A stretch of 64,000 nucleotides of DNA from JAUIIK01 sp963745675 (lineage in GTDB: Bacteria; Chloroflexota; Chloroflexia; Thermomicrobiales; CFX8). The stretch is taken from assembly GCA_963745675.1 (NCBI GenBank), contig CAVUYM010000012.1:1-64000 (forward strand), in the 5' to 3' direction. The notes under the pieces are model-generated. The model was given only the letters and a program-made list of their open reading frames with translations, did not search any database and was not told the origin of the DNA. A program made the position numbers and the translations under genes. Below are positions 20,545-30,387 of this stretch, piece after piece (the stretch's first letter is position 1; every line of letters begins with the position of its first letter).

Positions 20545-21907
20545 TTACGGGTGTCGGGCGAATTCGTCGAAGATCGTTGCCGCATATTTGATGCCCTGGA
20601 TGTAGCGCTCGACCGGCATGTTCTCATTTGGAGCATGCAGGTTGTTCTCCGCCGCGCCAAAGCCGGACAGCACCGCCGGATGCGGCACATGAATCTTGAG
20701 AATGCCCTGGATACTGACGCCCATGACGACCGGCTGTTCGCCAAAAACAATATCCGCCGCCTTGATCGTCGCCTGGCTGATCGCCTCGCGAACCGGCGAC
20801 TTGTACGGGTTCTTACGCGCAGTGTGGACCACTACCTCGATGTCATCGAATCCATGGCGCTCCAGATGCGTGCGCAGCTTCTCGAGTTGGTCGGCGGGTT
20901 CGAGGTTCGGCGGACAGCGGAAATCGAGCTTGGCGAAGGCTTCAGAGGGAACGATCGTCTTCGAGCCAGCGCCGGTATAGCCGGCTGACAGGCCACAGAT
21001 GTTAGCCGAGGCGCCATAGTGAATTGCCTTGAGCAGATCTTCGTCCGTCTCGTAGGGAAAGTCTTCGACACCGAACTGGCGTGCAAGCTCGGCGCGGTCG
21101 AAGAGCTTGGCTTCTTCGCGAATGAAGTAGAGATCGTCCTCGTCGGGGCCTTCCCAGTCGTCATACCAGCCATCGACCAGGATCTCGCCTTCTGGGCTGA
21201 AGATCGTGCTCAGGCAGTGCACGAGTCTCCAGGGCGCAGCCTGTGCCTTGAGCAGTTGGGCGCGACCGGACCAGAAATCCTCGCCATGGCTCTTGACCCG
21301 CAGTTCGATGTAGAGGATGGCTTTAATTCCGAGCTGAATCTCGGCCCGGCCACTGGTGCGGTGGACACCGCCATCGAGCCCGATCGAAGCATCACAGGCC
21401 AGCATATCGGTGTGGTCGATGACCCAGGGTTCGAAGTGCGGGCTGCCGATCTCTTCTTCGCCCTCGAAGACGAATTTCAGATTAACAGGCACTTCCCCAC
21501 GCACCGCCAGAAACGCCTCGGCTGCCTGCATGAAGGCATGGACACCGGATTTGTTGTCCGTCGCGCCGCGCGCAATGATGACGCCGTCCGTGAATCTCGG
21601 CGTCGAATGGCGGCGATATCCAGCGATCGAGCGGTTCCGGCGGTTGAACGTCGTAGTGGCCATAGCAGAGCAACGTGCGATTGGCCGCCGGATTATGTAT
21701 CTCGCTATAGACAATCTCCGGCCCACCATCGGTCGGCATGATCTGAGTATTCGCAATTCCGCGATCGAGCAACTGGTCTCGCAGCAATCGCGCACACGCT
21801 TCAAGCCCTACCTTTTGGGCCGAGATGCTGGGTTGGCGGAGAAATGTTTGGAGAGCCGAGACGTATTCATCTCGATGGGCGTCGATATAGTCGTAGATGT
21901 CTTGCAT
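20545..21907 (-). CDS. M20 family metallopeptidase, dipeptidase type (frameshifted)
   Basis: ATG at 21907 follows GGGAG with a 7-base spacer. Zinc ligands are seen in LLCYGHYDVQPPEP (His, Asp), ARGATDNKSGVHAF (Asp) and FVFEGEEEIGSPHF (Glu-Glu). One extra G near 21598 breaks the frame: removing it reads DAEIHDGVIIARGATDNKSG, the conserved run. Joined length is about 453 residues, usual for ArgE/DapE/carnosinase-like dipeptidases. It probably releases amino acids from dipeptides in the cytoplasm. Confidence 0.85.
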
Positions 21908-21966
21908 TGGTCTGCTCCCGTACATAGTTGCGATTGCGCCGGGGCAGTGTAACAAGAAGCCGAATC

Positions 21967-24403
21967 TCAGGCGGCTTCTGTCATGCTGAAGGTGAGGAAG
22001 AGGGCTTCGGTCATTTCCGGGTCAAGCGACTTCGAGAAAAGAAATCCCTGGCCAAGATCGCAGCCTGCCGCGCGTATGGCGGCGAGCTGATCGCGCGTTT
22101 CGATCCCTTCGGCACTTACCCGCATACCGAGTGCGTGGGCGAGCGATGTTACGGCGCGGACAATCGCAACATTGCTCGCTATGCGTTCGCCACCGCTAAT
22201 GAACTGGCGATCCACTTTGAGGACATCAAAGGCCATGCGAGTGAAGAGACTGAGCGATGAAAAGTCGCGCCCAAAGTTGTCGATCGCGAAGCATATCCCG
22301 AGCGCACGCAGTTGCTGGACTTTTTCACGGGTATCATCAGGATCGGACGCCAACGAACGCTCGTCGATTTCCAGTCGCAGTCTGGATGGCGGGATTTCAT
22401 ATTTGGCCAGGGTAGAGCTGATGAATTGAACGATGTCCGGTTGCTGAAACTCCCGTACCGACATATTGATTGCAACCATCACGTCATCGATATCCGGGTG
22501 GCTAAGATGCCAGCGCCGAAGATGCTCGCAGGCCTCTAAGAAGGCCCAGCGCCCAAGCCGCACGATGAGTCCGGACTCTTCGGCCACCTCCATAAATAGA
22601 ATCGGATCAATTTCACCTTTATCTGGCTGGCGCCAGCGAGTGAGGACTTCGAGCGTTGCCAGTCGACCACTCTGGAGACTCAATTCCGGCAAGAACTCGA
22701 TCGATAATTCCTCGTTTTCCAGAGCGTGTCGAAGACTATTTTCCAGTTCGAGCCGTTCGATAACGCGCTCAGCCATGCTCTCGTCAAAGACGGTGAAACG
22801 GCTTGCGCCAAGCTCTTTCGCCCGATATAGCGCAATATCCGCGTTACGAATGAGCAGATTTGCATCGTCCATATTCGCTTCGCTCACCGCGATACCGACA
22901 CTCGTCGATATCGAAATCTCATGATTTCCAACGACTAAGCGGCACGCGGATGCCAGCAATAATCCGCTCCGCGACGGTGATCGCCTCATCCAGTTCCTGT
23001 ATTCCTTCGAGCAGCACGATCAACTCGTCGCCGCCAAAGCGAGCGACAATATCACCCGGACGTACCGCAGTTTTGAGCCGCTGCCCGACAGCAATGAGCA
23101 ACTGATCTCCTGCTTCGTGACCGAGGCTGTCATTTATCAGCTTAAATCGGTCGAGGTCGAGGAATAGCACTGCAACCGATGAGCCGTCATCATGGGAGCG
23201 CACCAGCGCCCGTTCGAGCCGGTTGAGAATGAAAGCGCGGTTCGGCATACCGGTCAGTGGGTCGAGGAATGCGCGTCGTATCAACTGCTGCTCGATGCTC
23301 TTGCGTTTGGTCACGTCATCGGCGCTCACAACGATCGCGTCAACGCCTTCGACTCCGATCAAGTTCGTGCAGACGAGTTCCAGTGTGCGCCAGCGATTAT
23401 TCGTCGTGACAATTCGAACGTGGCAACGGCGCTGACCGCCGACGAAATCCGGCAAACTATCGAGGCACGTCGAAAGCACATCTCGATCCGCCTGGATAAT
23501 GAATTCTTCAAGTTGTGCCGAGTCAACTGCCGTGCCAATTCCAAGAAGCGTAGATAGTTCAGCACTTCGAAAGAGCATCGTGCCTGACCGGTCCACATGA
23601 GCAACGAGTTCGCCTTCATAACAGTCGGCTCTAGTATCGTCATTGCCTCGCATTCGTGTGGCCGTAGATCGTTGGCCAACAAGAATCATTGACTGACCAT
23701 TGCTGGCAGTTGCGAGCCGAATGAGCCGCACATCGAACCAGGTAACCTGTTCACCATCTCCCATGATTCGAACACGGATGCTGGATTCACCGCACCGGGC
23801 ACCTAGCAAATCAATTAATTGGGGTCGATCGTCCGGATGCACGATGCTGAGCACCGAACGTCCGTCGAACGCACGCCGATCATGACCGGTGATCTGTTCA
23901 ATACCAGCAGTCGAGAATTGAATCTGCCCCTTTGGATCGAGAAAGAGTCCGAGCTCCATGCCTCGACCTGCGAGCTGCGACAGCGCCTCCAGTGGCACGC
24001 GCGGAATAGGTTCGGAATAATCGGCTAGTGGGCGCGAGCGAGCGACCTGCTCAAAGTTTTCGAACTGGAGATCGAGCATGTCGAGGTCAAGTGGACGAAC
24101 CAGTATTTGACTAAACTGATCCATGATCTCCGGAGCGAGACCGTTCACATCCTTCTCGTCGATGATCCCGATTAACATCGATGATGATGGCCCGAGCATA
24201 GAGCGGGCCTGACGCACCTGGTCAGATAACTCTGGTGACGACGAATCCAGCCCATACAGCACGAATTCAAACGACGAGCGCTGGAGTTTCTCAATCAACG
24301 AAGCGTGATTTGGGCACAACTCTATATGGTGACCTCGCAAAGCAAGAACCATCTCAAGTGCAGTTCTCGCATGATCATCCCGTTCAAACAGCAAAACGTT
24401 CAA
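21967..24403 (-). CDS. Receiver-like, PAS, GGDEF and EAL signalling protein (frameshifted)
   Basis: In order: a receiver-like domain (MNVLLFERDDHARTALEMVL) without a convincing phospho-Asp, two PAS-like domains (ELGLFLDPKGQIQFST; HVDRSGTMLFRSAELST), GGDEF and EAL. The cyclase site is RFGGDELIVLLEG (GGDEL). One-base break near 22935: the frame continues LVVGNHEISISTSVGIAVSE. The EAL domain keeps the first Glu (LEVLTRW), the Asn (AINMS), Lys (VLKVD) and AEGIET. However, DDFG is replaced by DNFGRDFSSL, so phosphodiesterase activity may be weak. It would make and/or sense cyclic di-GMP. Confidence 0.85.
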
Positions 24404-24664
24404 TTGCGCGCAAGTCCATCCAGACAGGTACGGTGACGGTCGATCATGTGAAGTCCAAGGATCTTCACCCGGAGCTTTGCCCCGGTCTGCATGATGTTCT
24501 GTCGTTGTCGCTTAGGTACAATCCCGATTTCATTCTGGCACAAACGTACCTAACATACGCGGTATTTCGGTACTACACTCGAACAGTGACTCAAGTACCA
24601 GCCCGTTCCACCGATCTGGGATTGAAGGACTAGAAATAGCAAACTCTGCGAGACTGACACAAGG

Positions 24665-25423
24665 ATGAATCCCTCGCCTGTACCTGCTTCCGATCTCGAA
24701 CGCGCTCATGCAGGGCTCATCCTACGCTATGACTCTGAACGCAACGCGATACTTCGGACGCTTTACGGCTGGTTGAATCTGACGCTACTTTTGAGCTTCG
24801 CATGGCCGGCACTCGTGGTCTTCTTTGAAGCACCACTCCTGAATGTCGCAAACACGCCGCTCGACTGGTTCCTCCTGCGCATCGGCGCCCCGGCCACCGT
24901 CCTGATCGTCAGCGCGCGACTCTGGTGGGCCAGCGGCGTGCCTGGACATGTTGCCAACCCGGCCCGGGTCGGTGACTTCAGATCCCTCGGCCCGATCTGG
25001 ATACAGATCCTCGCCTTCATCATCTTGCTGTCGCTCGCTTTATCGGCGGTGCTGCTTATCGATAATCCATCGCACGCGGCAAAGGTGCTGCTATTCGGTC
25101 TCGTCGAAGCAGCCGCCATTCAGGTCGTGCTCCCCGGCTATGTCAAGACCTCGCTGGAAACAGTTGGTGGCGATCCGTCACGGGTCTTCTGGATTTGCGT
25201 CTTCCTTTATGGCATCACGTTCGCCTTGCGCGGTGGGTTGGCAGCCGCCATACGGCCCGATTCGATCCCGAGCGTTGTTGCCGGAGCAAGCGTCGGGGGA
25301 CTTATCGCCGGCCTCATACTCGGTTTCGCGTTCGTCTACTTGCGCGATAGGACAGCTAGCCTGCTTCCCGGCATCGTGTTGCAGTGCCTCGTCGTTGCAC
25401 TCGTTCCGACGGTCGTTGGCTAA
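24665..25423 (+). CDS. Integral membrane protein, possibly a degenerate CPBP-type
   Basis: The 252-residue protein has about six hydrophobic spans, including LNLTLLLSFAWPALVVFF, WIQILAFIILLSLALSAVLL and GGLIAGLILGFAFVYL. The last third (LILGFAFVYLRDRTASLLPGIVLQCLVVAL) resembles the end of CPBP intramembrane proteases, but the conserved Glu-Glu and His residues of that family are not evident. ATG at 24665 follows AAGG. Its stop overlaps by 4 bases the stop of the convergent S9 peptidase. Confidence 0.6.
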   Translation: MNPSPVPASDLERAHAGLILRYDSERNAILRTLYGWLNLTLLLSFAWPALVVFFEAPLLNVANTPLDWFLLRIGAPATVLIVSARLWWASGVPGHVANPARVGDFRSLGPIWIQILAFIILLSLALSAVLLIDNPSHAAKVLLFGLVEAAAIQVVLPGYVKTSLETVGGDPSRVFWICVFLYGITFALRGGLAAAIRPDSIPSVVAGASVGGLIAGLILGFAFVYLRDRTASLLPGIVLQCLVVALVPTVVG

Positions 25424-27366
25424 CCCTTTAATCGTTCGCCATACCAGCGCACTACACGCTCCATCAAGTCAATCTGATGCTTGCGTTCGCGGATGCCATG
25501 CGGTTCTCGTGGGTAGGTGACGAACTCGTGCTCGACACCGAGTTCGCGTAGCGCGACATACATCTCAACACTCTGGAACATGTTGACCCGGTCGTCAGCT
25601 TCGCCGTGAAGAATCAGGACTGGCGTGGTGCAGTTCTTGATGTAGCGAATTGCCGAGCGCTCCCAGAATGGGTCCGCATTTTCGAACAGCGATTCGTCGA
25701 AGTACGAAAGATTTGCAGACGGGATATCGCCAATGCTGTTGTCGCTGACCATGTTCGGCAGGCCAGCGCCCATCACAGCGGCCTTGAAGCGGTTCGTCTG
25801 CGTGACGGTCCAGGCGGTCATATAGCCACCCCAGCTCCAGCCGCCGATGCCGATACGATCCGGGTCGGCAATGCCGCGTTCGATCATCGCGTCGACTCCG
25901 GCCATCAGGTCCCGCAGTTCAACCTGTCCGATCTCGTTGAAGAGCGCGTTCATGAATTCGCTGCCGTAACCGGTGCTGCCACGGGGGTTGTGATAGAGGA
26001 CCACGAAACCCTGGCTGGCGAGTAGTTGACCCCAGTCATGCCAGGTGCCAATCCAGCTATTCGTCCAACGAGATGTCGGGCCGCCATGGACTTGCACGAC
26101 CAGCGGATATCGCTGCGAGGGATCATAGCCGGGCGGCGTTACGAGCACGGCCTCAATCGTCACGCCCGGATCGCTCTCCCAGCTCACGATCTGTTGCTGG
26201 CCAATCTCCATCTGCTCGATTTCGGGATTGAGATGGGTGCGGCGGTGGACCTGCCCGGTTGAGGTTTCGAGTACCCAGATGTCGGGCAGATTTGAGCCGT
26301 CCTCCCAGATCCCGGCGATGACAGCGCCATCCGTACTCGCTGCCAGAGAACTGCTAAATGCGCCCCAGGGATCGCCCTCGACGAGCGTCTGATGGATCGT
26401 GCCATTCCACTCAATTCGCCGGATTGAACTATTGACGCCATAGCCAATGTGGGCGAGCACCTCTTCTCCCCCACGCAGCGGGACGATTGCCTCGATTGTT
26501 GCGTCCAGCTCAGGCGTCATGTCAACCGCAACAGCCCGGTCGAGGTCGGCCACGAAGAGATGCTCGCCTTCAACGACCTTCCCGGAAGTGCCGAGGTAGC
26601 CGATGCGGGAGCCGTCACTCGACCAGACCATGTCGCCTGTCGTGCCGGTCAAACTGAAGCTCGAAGAAAGATCGCCCGATTCAAGCTCCAGAATGTCAAC
26701 CTGCGTCTTATGGAAGATATCGTTGAGCCGCGCGTTCGGGCTTGAGTTGATAGCGATCTTCGCGCTGTCCTGCGACCAGGAATAGCTCCAGACCTGGCGG
26801 TCTTCTGGAGACACTGTGCGCGCGGTATCGCCGCTGGTTCGGTCGATCAACCAGAGGCGACGCCACTTGGGATTGGCATCCCAAACCTTGACGTCGTCCT
26901 TCTTCTCCTTCTGCTCCTTCTCCTCGTCCGATTCTGGATCGACAAAGATGAAGCTCAGATAGCGGCCGTCCGGCGACCAGCGAAGATTTGAGACACTGCC
27001 TTCCTGATCGAAGACGCGTACGCCTTCCCCGCCATCGGAGGGCATGATGTAGACCGAATGCTTACCCCGCTTGGCGCGGTCGGAGAGGAAAGCGAGTTGT
27101 GTCCCGTCCGGAGACCACCTCGGCGAGGCGTCATCCCATGTCCCGCCGGTGAACTGCCGCGGCTCTCCGTCGAGCGCGCCAACCACCCAGATCGTCGAGA
27201 CGCCATGTTCGTTGTCTTTATCTACCTCTTTGCTCATCGGCGCGACGGAGTAGGCGATCTTCGAACCGTCAGGCGCCATATCGAGATCGGTGGGACGCGA
27301 GTAGGTCGCCAAAAGCTCTGGCGTCAGCGTCCTGCTCTCAACGGAGTTATCTGCTGTATCCAACAC
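25420..27366 (-). CDS. S9 family peptidase (acylaminoacyl-peptidase type)
   Basis: The 648-residue protein has an N-terminal seven-bladed propeller of WD40-like segments (APDGSKIAYSVA; WSPDGTQLAFLSD; WSPDGRYLSFIFV) and a C-terminal alpha/beta hydrolase. The catalytic triad is Ser in GIGGWSWGGYMTAW, Asp in ILHGEADDRVNMF and His in YPREPHGI. There is no signal peptide, so it probably acts in the cytoplasm, removing acylated or free N-terminal residues from peptides. It is complete and unbroken. Confidence 0.9.
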   Translation of the reverse strand: MLDTADNSVESRTLTPELLATYSRPTDLDMAPDGSKIAYSVAPMSKEVDKDNEHGVSTIWVVGALDGEPRQFTGGTWDDASPRWSPDGTQLAFLSDRAKRGKHSVYIMPSDGGEGVRVFDQEGSVSNLRWSPDGRYLSFIFVDPESDEEKEQKEKKDDVKVWDANPKWRRLWLIDRTSGDTARTVSPEDRQVWSYSWSQDSAKIAINSSPNARLNDIFHKTQVDILELESGDLSSSFSLTGTTGDMVWSSDGSRIGYLGTSGKVVEGEHLFVADLDRAVAVDMTPELDATIEAIVPLRGGEEVLAHIGYGVNSSIRRIEWNGTIHQTLVEGDPWGAFSSSLAASTDGAVIAGIWEDGSNLPDIWVLETSTGQVHRRTHLNPEIEQMEIGQQQIVSWESDPGVTIEAVLVTPPGYDPSQRYPLVVQVHGGPTSRWTNSWIGTWHDWGQLLASQGFVVLYHNPRGSTGYGSEFMNALFNEIGQVELRDLMAGVDAMIERGIADPDRIGIGGWSWGGYMTAWTVTQTNRFKAAVMGAGLPNMVSDNSIGDIPSANLSYFDESLFENADPFWERSAIRYIKNCTTPVLILHGEADDRVNMFQSVEMYVALRELGVEHEFVTYPREPHGIRERKHQIDLMERVVRWYGERLKG

Positions 27367-27440
27367 ATCCTCTATCCATAACGGGTGCTCAAAGTCAAAC
27401 GACCCAGCATCCTACACCACCAGCCGGCGATCATCACAAG

Positions 27441-27480
27441 CACAGAGGCCCGGGAGTTCTTCCATTCCCGGGCCTCTGTG
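27441..27480 (-). terminator. Terminator hairpin of first NHL gene
   Basis: A perfect 15-bp stem (minus strand CACAGAGGCCCGGGA, loop of 10) begins 17 bases beyond the stop at 27498. The U-run is poor. The reading frame that stops only at 27412 runs through it, which supports placing the true stop at 27498. Confidence 0.75.
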
Positions 27481-27497
27481 AGTTTGGAACGCTGGCG

Positions 27498-30159
27498 TTA
27501 GTCCACCGGCTGGAAGACCTGGATGCGGTTGTTGCCCGAGTCGCCGACGTAGACGTTTCCGGCAGCATCGATATCCAGGCGCGAACCGGCGGTATCGAGC
27601 TTGATTTCGCCGTCGCCACTGCCCAACTTGCCGATCGTGGTGATGAATTCGCCCTCTGGGGTGAACTTCTGGATAGGGCCGGTCTTGTCGCCGACGTAGA
27701 CGAAGCCATCGTTGTCGGTGGCAATCCCGGTCGGAGAGTCGAACCCGCCCCACTCCAGGATGAAGTTGCCGTGCGAGATCAAAGACGCGAACCTTGTTGG
27801 CGTTTCCGCTGTCGGTGACATAGACGCGGTCGCCGTAGATCGCGATCCCAATCGGCGCATCGAAGAGCTCTGTTCCCGTGCCATTCCAGGAGCCAAGCGG
27901 GCTGAAATTCGGAGCGAACTTCTGGATCCGGTCGTTCAAAGAGTCGACAACGTAGATGTTGTCAGCGGCGTCGAGTGCGATCCCGGACGGGAAGTCCAAC
28001 TTGCCAAGAGCCGAACCGGTTCCGCCGAACTGGGCGATGAAGTTGCCGTTGGCATCGACCTTGATGACGGCGTCGAGGTCAGGGTCGGTGATGTAGAGAT
28101 CACCGTTTGAATCGAGTGCCAGGTCCAGCGGGTTCTTCAAGGTCACGTTGCCTGCAAGCTGAGGGCCGAACTGCTTGATGAACTGGCCGTCAGCGGAGAA
28201 GACCTTGATCTTGTCCTGGCCATTGTCGACGGCATAGACACGACCATCGGTTGCGACAACGATGCCGTCAGGGTTTCCATAGGAGAAGCGGCCGCGCGAG
28301 TCATCAACCCAGGTATCGACGAGCTTCAGCGGACCACCGATCACCACGCCACTGCTGGCGAAGATCTGGATCCGATCGTTCCCACGGTCGGCGACGATCA
28401 GGCGGCCACTGGAATCGAGGTCGACGCCGGTCGGGTCGATGAAGCTGCCATCGACGGTCCCGCTGAACTGGTACTTGATCGCCTGAAGCGTCGACTGGCT
28501 CTGCGCGACGACCGGAAGGACCGAGAACAGCTGAATCCGATCGTTGCCGGGGTCGCTGACGAAGACATCGCCATTGCCATTGACGGTAATGCCCATAGGT
28601 TGCTCGAACTGCCCGTCACCTGAACCGGTCTGACCGAAGCTACCCTGCCAGGTGCCGGTGTCGTCAAAGAGCTGTACCCGGTCGTTGCCCGAGTCGGCGA
28701 CGTAGATCAGGCCTGATGGGCTTACATCGATCCCATGCGGTGCATTGAACTCGCCATTTGCGTTTCCCTGCGTGCCCCACTTGGCCACAAATGTGCCGTC
28801 CGTCTTGAACTTCTGAATGCGGTTGTTGTTCTGGTCGGCGACGTAGATGAAGCCGTTGCTGCTGGCCGCAACGCCATGAGGCGCGCTGAGTTGCCCATCG
28901 CCCGAACCGGTTCCGCCGAAGGCGAGTATAAAGGCGCCATTGCCGTCGAATTTCTGGATGCGATTCTGCTTCTTGTCGACGACGTAGACGTAGCCATCGC
29001 TGTCAACGGCAATGCCGCGCGGGTTCTGAAACTGACCGTTACCAGTGCCTTCGCTGCCCCAGGCTGTCACGAAGATGCCTTTGGCGTTGAACTTCAGGAT
29101 GCGGCGGTTGACCGTATCGGTCATGTAGTAGTCGCCGGAAGCCGACGCCGTCACGTCGTTTGGCTTCGAGATCAGGACGCCATCGGCCTTCAGTCCAAAC
29201 TTGGTCAGGAATTCGTACTTGGTCGCCGTTTCATCCGGCGTATCGTCGCCACCGCCGTTATCCTGATCATTGCCATAGCGCCACTCATAGTAGTGCTGGC
29301 CAACGTTGCCGGCCTCAACGATGTAGCCCTGCGGATTGCCCGGCGTGTAGGTCAGACAGCGGCGCTCGAAGCACTGCATCAGGACATCCTTGTACTCGCC
29401 GCCGACCTTGACATTCGCCCAGTAGGCCTCGGTAATTGGCCGACCGGTGGCGAAGAATGCGTCCTCGAAGAGCTGCTGATTGATGTACTGGCCATTCTGA
29501 TAGACGGTGCCACTGGAGTTCATGAAGTCCCAGAAGGGCTGGGCGATGGCGTGGTTCGTCACCTCATCGAGGTAACCGGTCCCGATGCCGTAGTTAGCCC
29601 AGTGCAGTGCCTCGGTCACGGCACCGCTCCGATCGATCGACTGCGCGATGACATAGGGGGCGTTGGTCGATCCGATCGGCAACGGCGGAGCGTCGAGAAC
29701 ATTCGCGAAGCTGTCATAGGTGGGACCGGTCGGGTCGCCAGCATCGCCGGCCACATTGACCGCAGCCGGATTGCGAGCTTCGAAACTGTTGTCGCCAACC
29801 TGCATGTTCCCGGTGATCAACTCGACGACGAGCAGGCCGTTGGTGACGTACCAGATCGAACCGCTATCGCCGTTCGGGTTGGTGATCTCCATGCGGGCCT
29901 TGTCGAAGTACTGCACCTGGCGGGTGGCGTTGGGGGACTCGGCGTAGGCTTCGCTCATGATCTGCGAGTTGGCCTCAGGTCCCCACATCCAGGTGCGGGC
30001 AGTGATGCCCTCAAGCACCGGCCGATCGGTGCGGCTCCAGGTGCCATTAAACGCGTCATTGCCCGGCGAGAAGGCCCGGGCCACACTCGTCAAGCTCATC
30101 ACCAGAATCAGGATCGTCGCGCCCATCGACGCGATCTGTGTCAGTTTTCGGGACGTCAT
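27498..30159 (-). CDS. Secreted NHL-repeat protein 1 with N-terminal conserved module (frameshifted)
   Basis: Signal peptide GATILILVMSLTSVARA is followed by the shared module (FNGTWSRTDRPV, RTWMWGPEAN, WYVTNGLLVVELITGNMQVG, GRPITEAYWANVKVGG, CFERRCLTYTP, GNVGQHYYEWRYG). About twelve NHL repeats follow (for example GFIYVADQNNNRIQKF; GLIYVADSGNDRVQLF), enough for two six-bladed propellers. One extra base near 27780 shifts the frame. The correct frame continues NFILEWGGFDSPTGIATDN and ends at 27498 (NRIQVFQPVD). NHL propellers bind protein, RNA or glycan ligands; being secreted, this one is likely extracellular. An inverted motif lies 95 bases upstream of the start. Confidence 0.85.
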
Positions 30160-30252
30160 GTCTGTCTTCCTGTCTCTCTACGTATCGTTTCTATCCGCTG
30201 TTCTGACTGTAGGTTGGGGCACGTGTGGGCGACATCGAGGACACACTGAAGC

Positions 30253-30286
30253 TGATATCGTGGTTTCTCGATGTGCCGTGGAGCGC
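30253..30286 (-). promoter_or_regulatory. Conserved upstream motif of NHL gene 1
   Basis: Plus-strand sequence ATATCGT-GGTTTC-TCGATGT, 95 bases before the ATG, matches the arrangement YTATCGW-N6-WCGATRG found before three other genes here. It is the most diverged of the four copies. Read in the direction of transcription it is preceded by CTCCA, as in copies at 33264 and 34041. Confidence 0.5.
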
Positions 30287-30335
30287 GAGCTGCCGTTCAG
30301 TACTGAGGGTTATAGCCCTGGAGCTGGATAACGAA

Positions 30336-30362
30336 AGATCCCGGGCTGAGCGCCCGGGATCT
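30336..30362 (-). terminator. Rho-independent terminator of NHL gene 2
   Basis: An 11-bp stem (AGATCCCGGGC / GCCCGGGATCT) with loop TGAGC begins 25 bases after the stop at 30388 and is followed on the minus strand by TTCGTT. Confidence 0.75.
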
Positions 30363-30387
30363 CGGTGGTCTGAACTTTCTCTCGTTG

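Noticed and set aside
27412..27497. Late stop of NHL gene 1
   Set aside because: This stop belongs to a frame produced by the break near 27780. The correct frame ends at 27498, before a strong hairpin.
28735..30249. Long open frame (504 codons) on the plus strand
   Set aside because: It lies exactly opposite NHL gene 1, whose repeats and signal peptide are clear. The frame is a GC-bias shadow with no family pattern.
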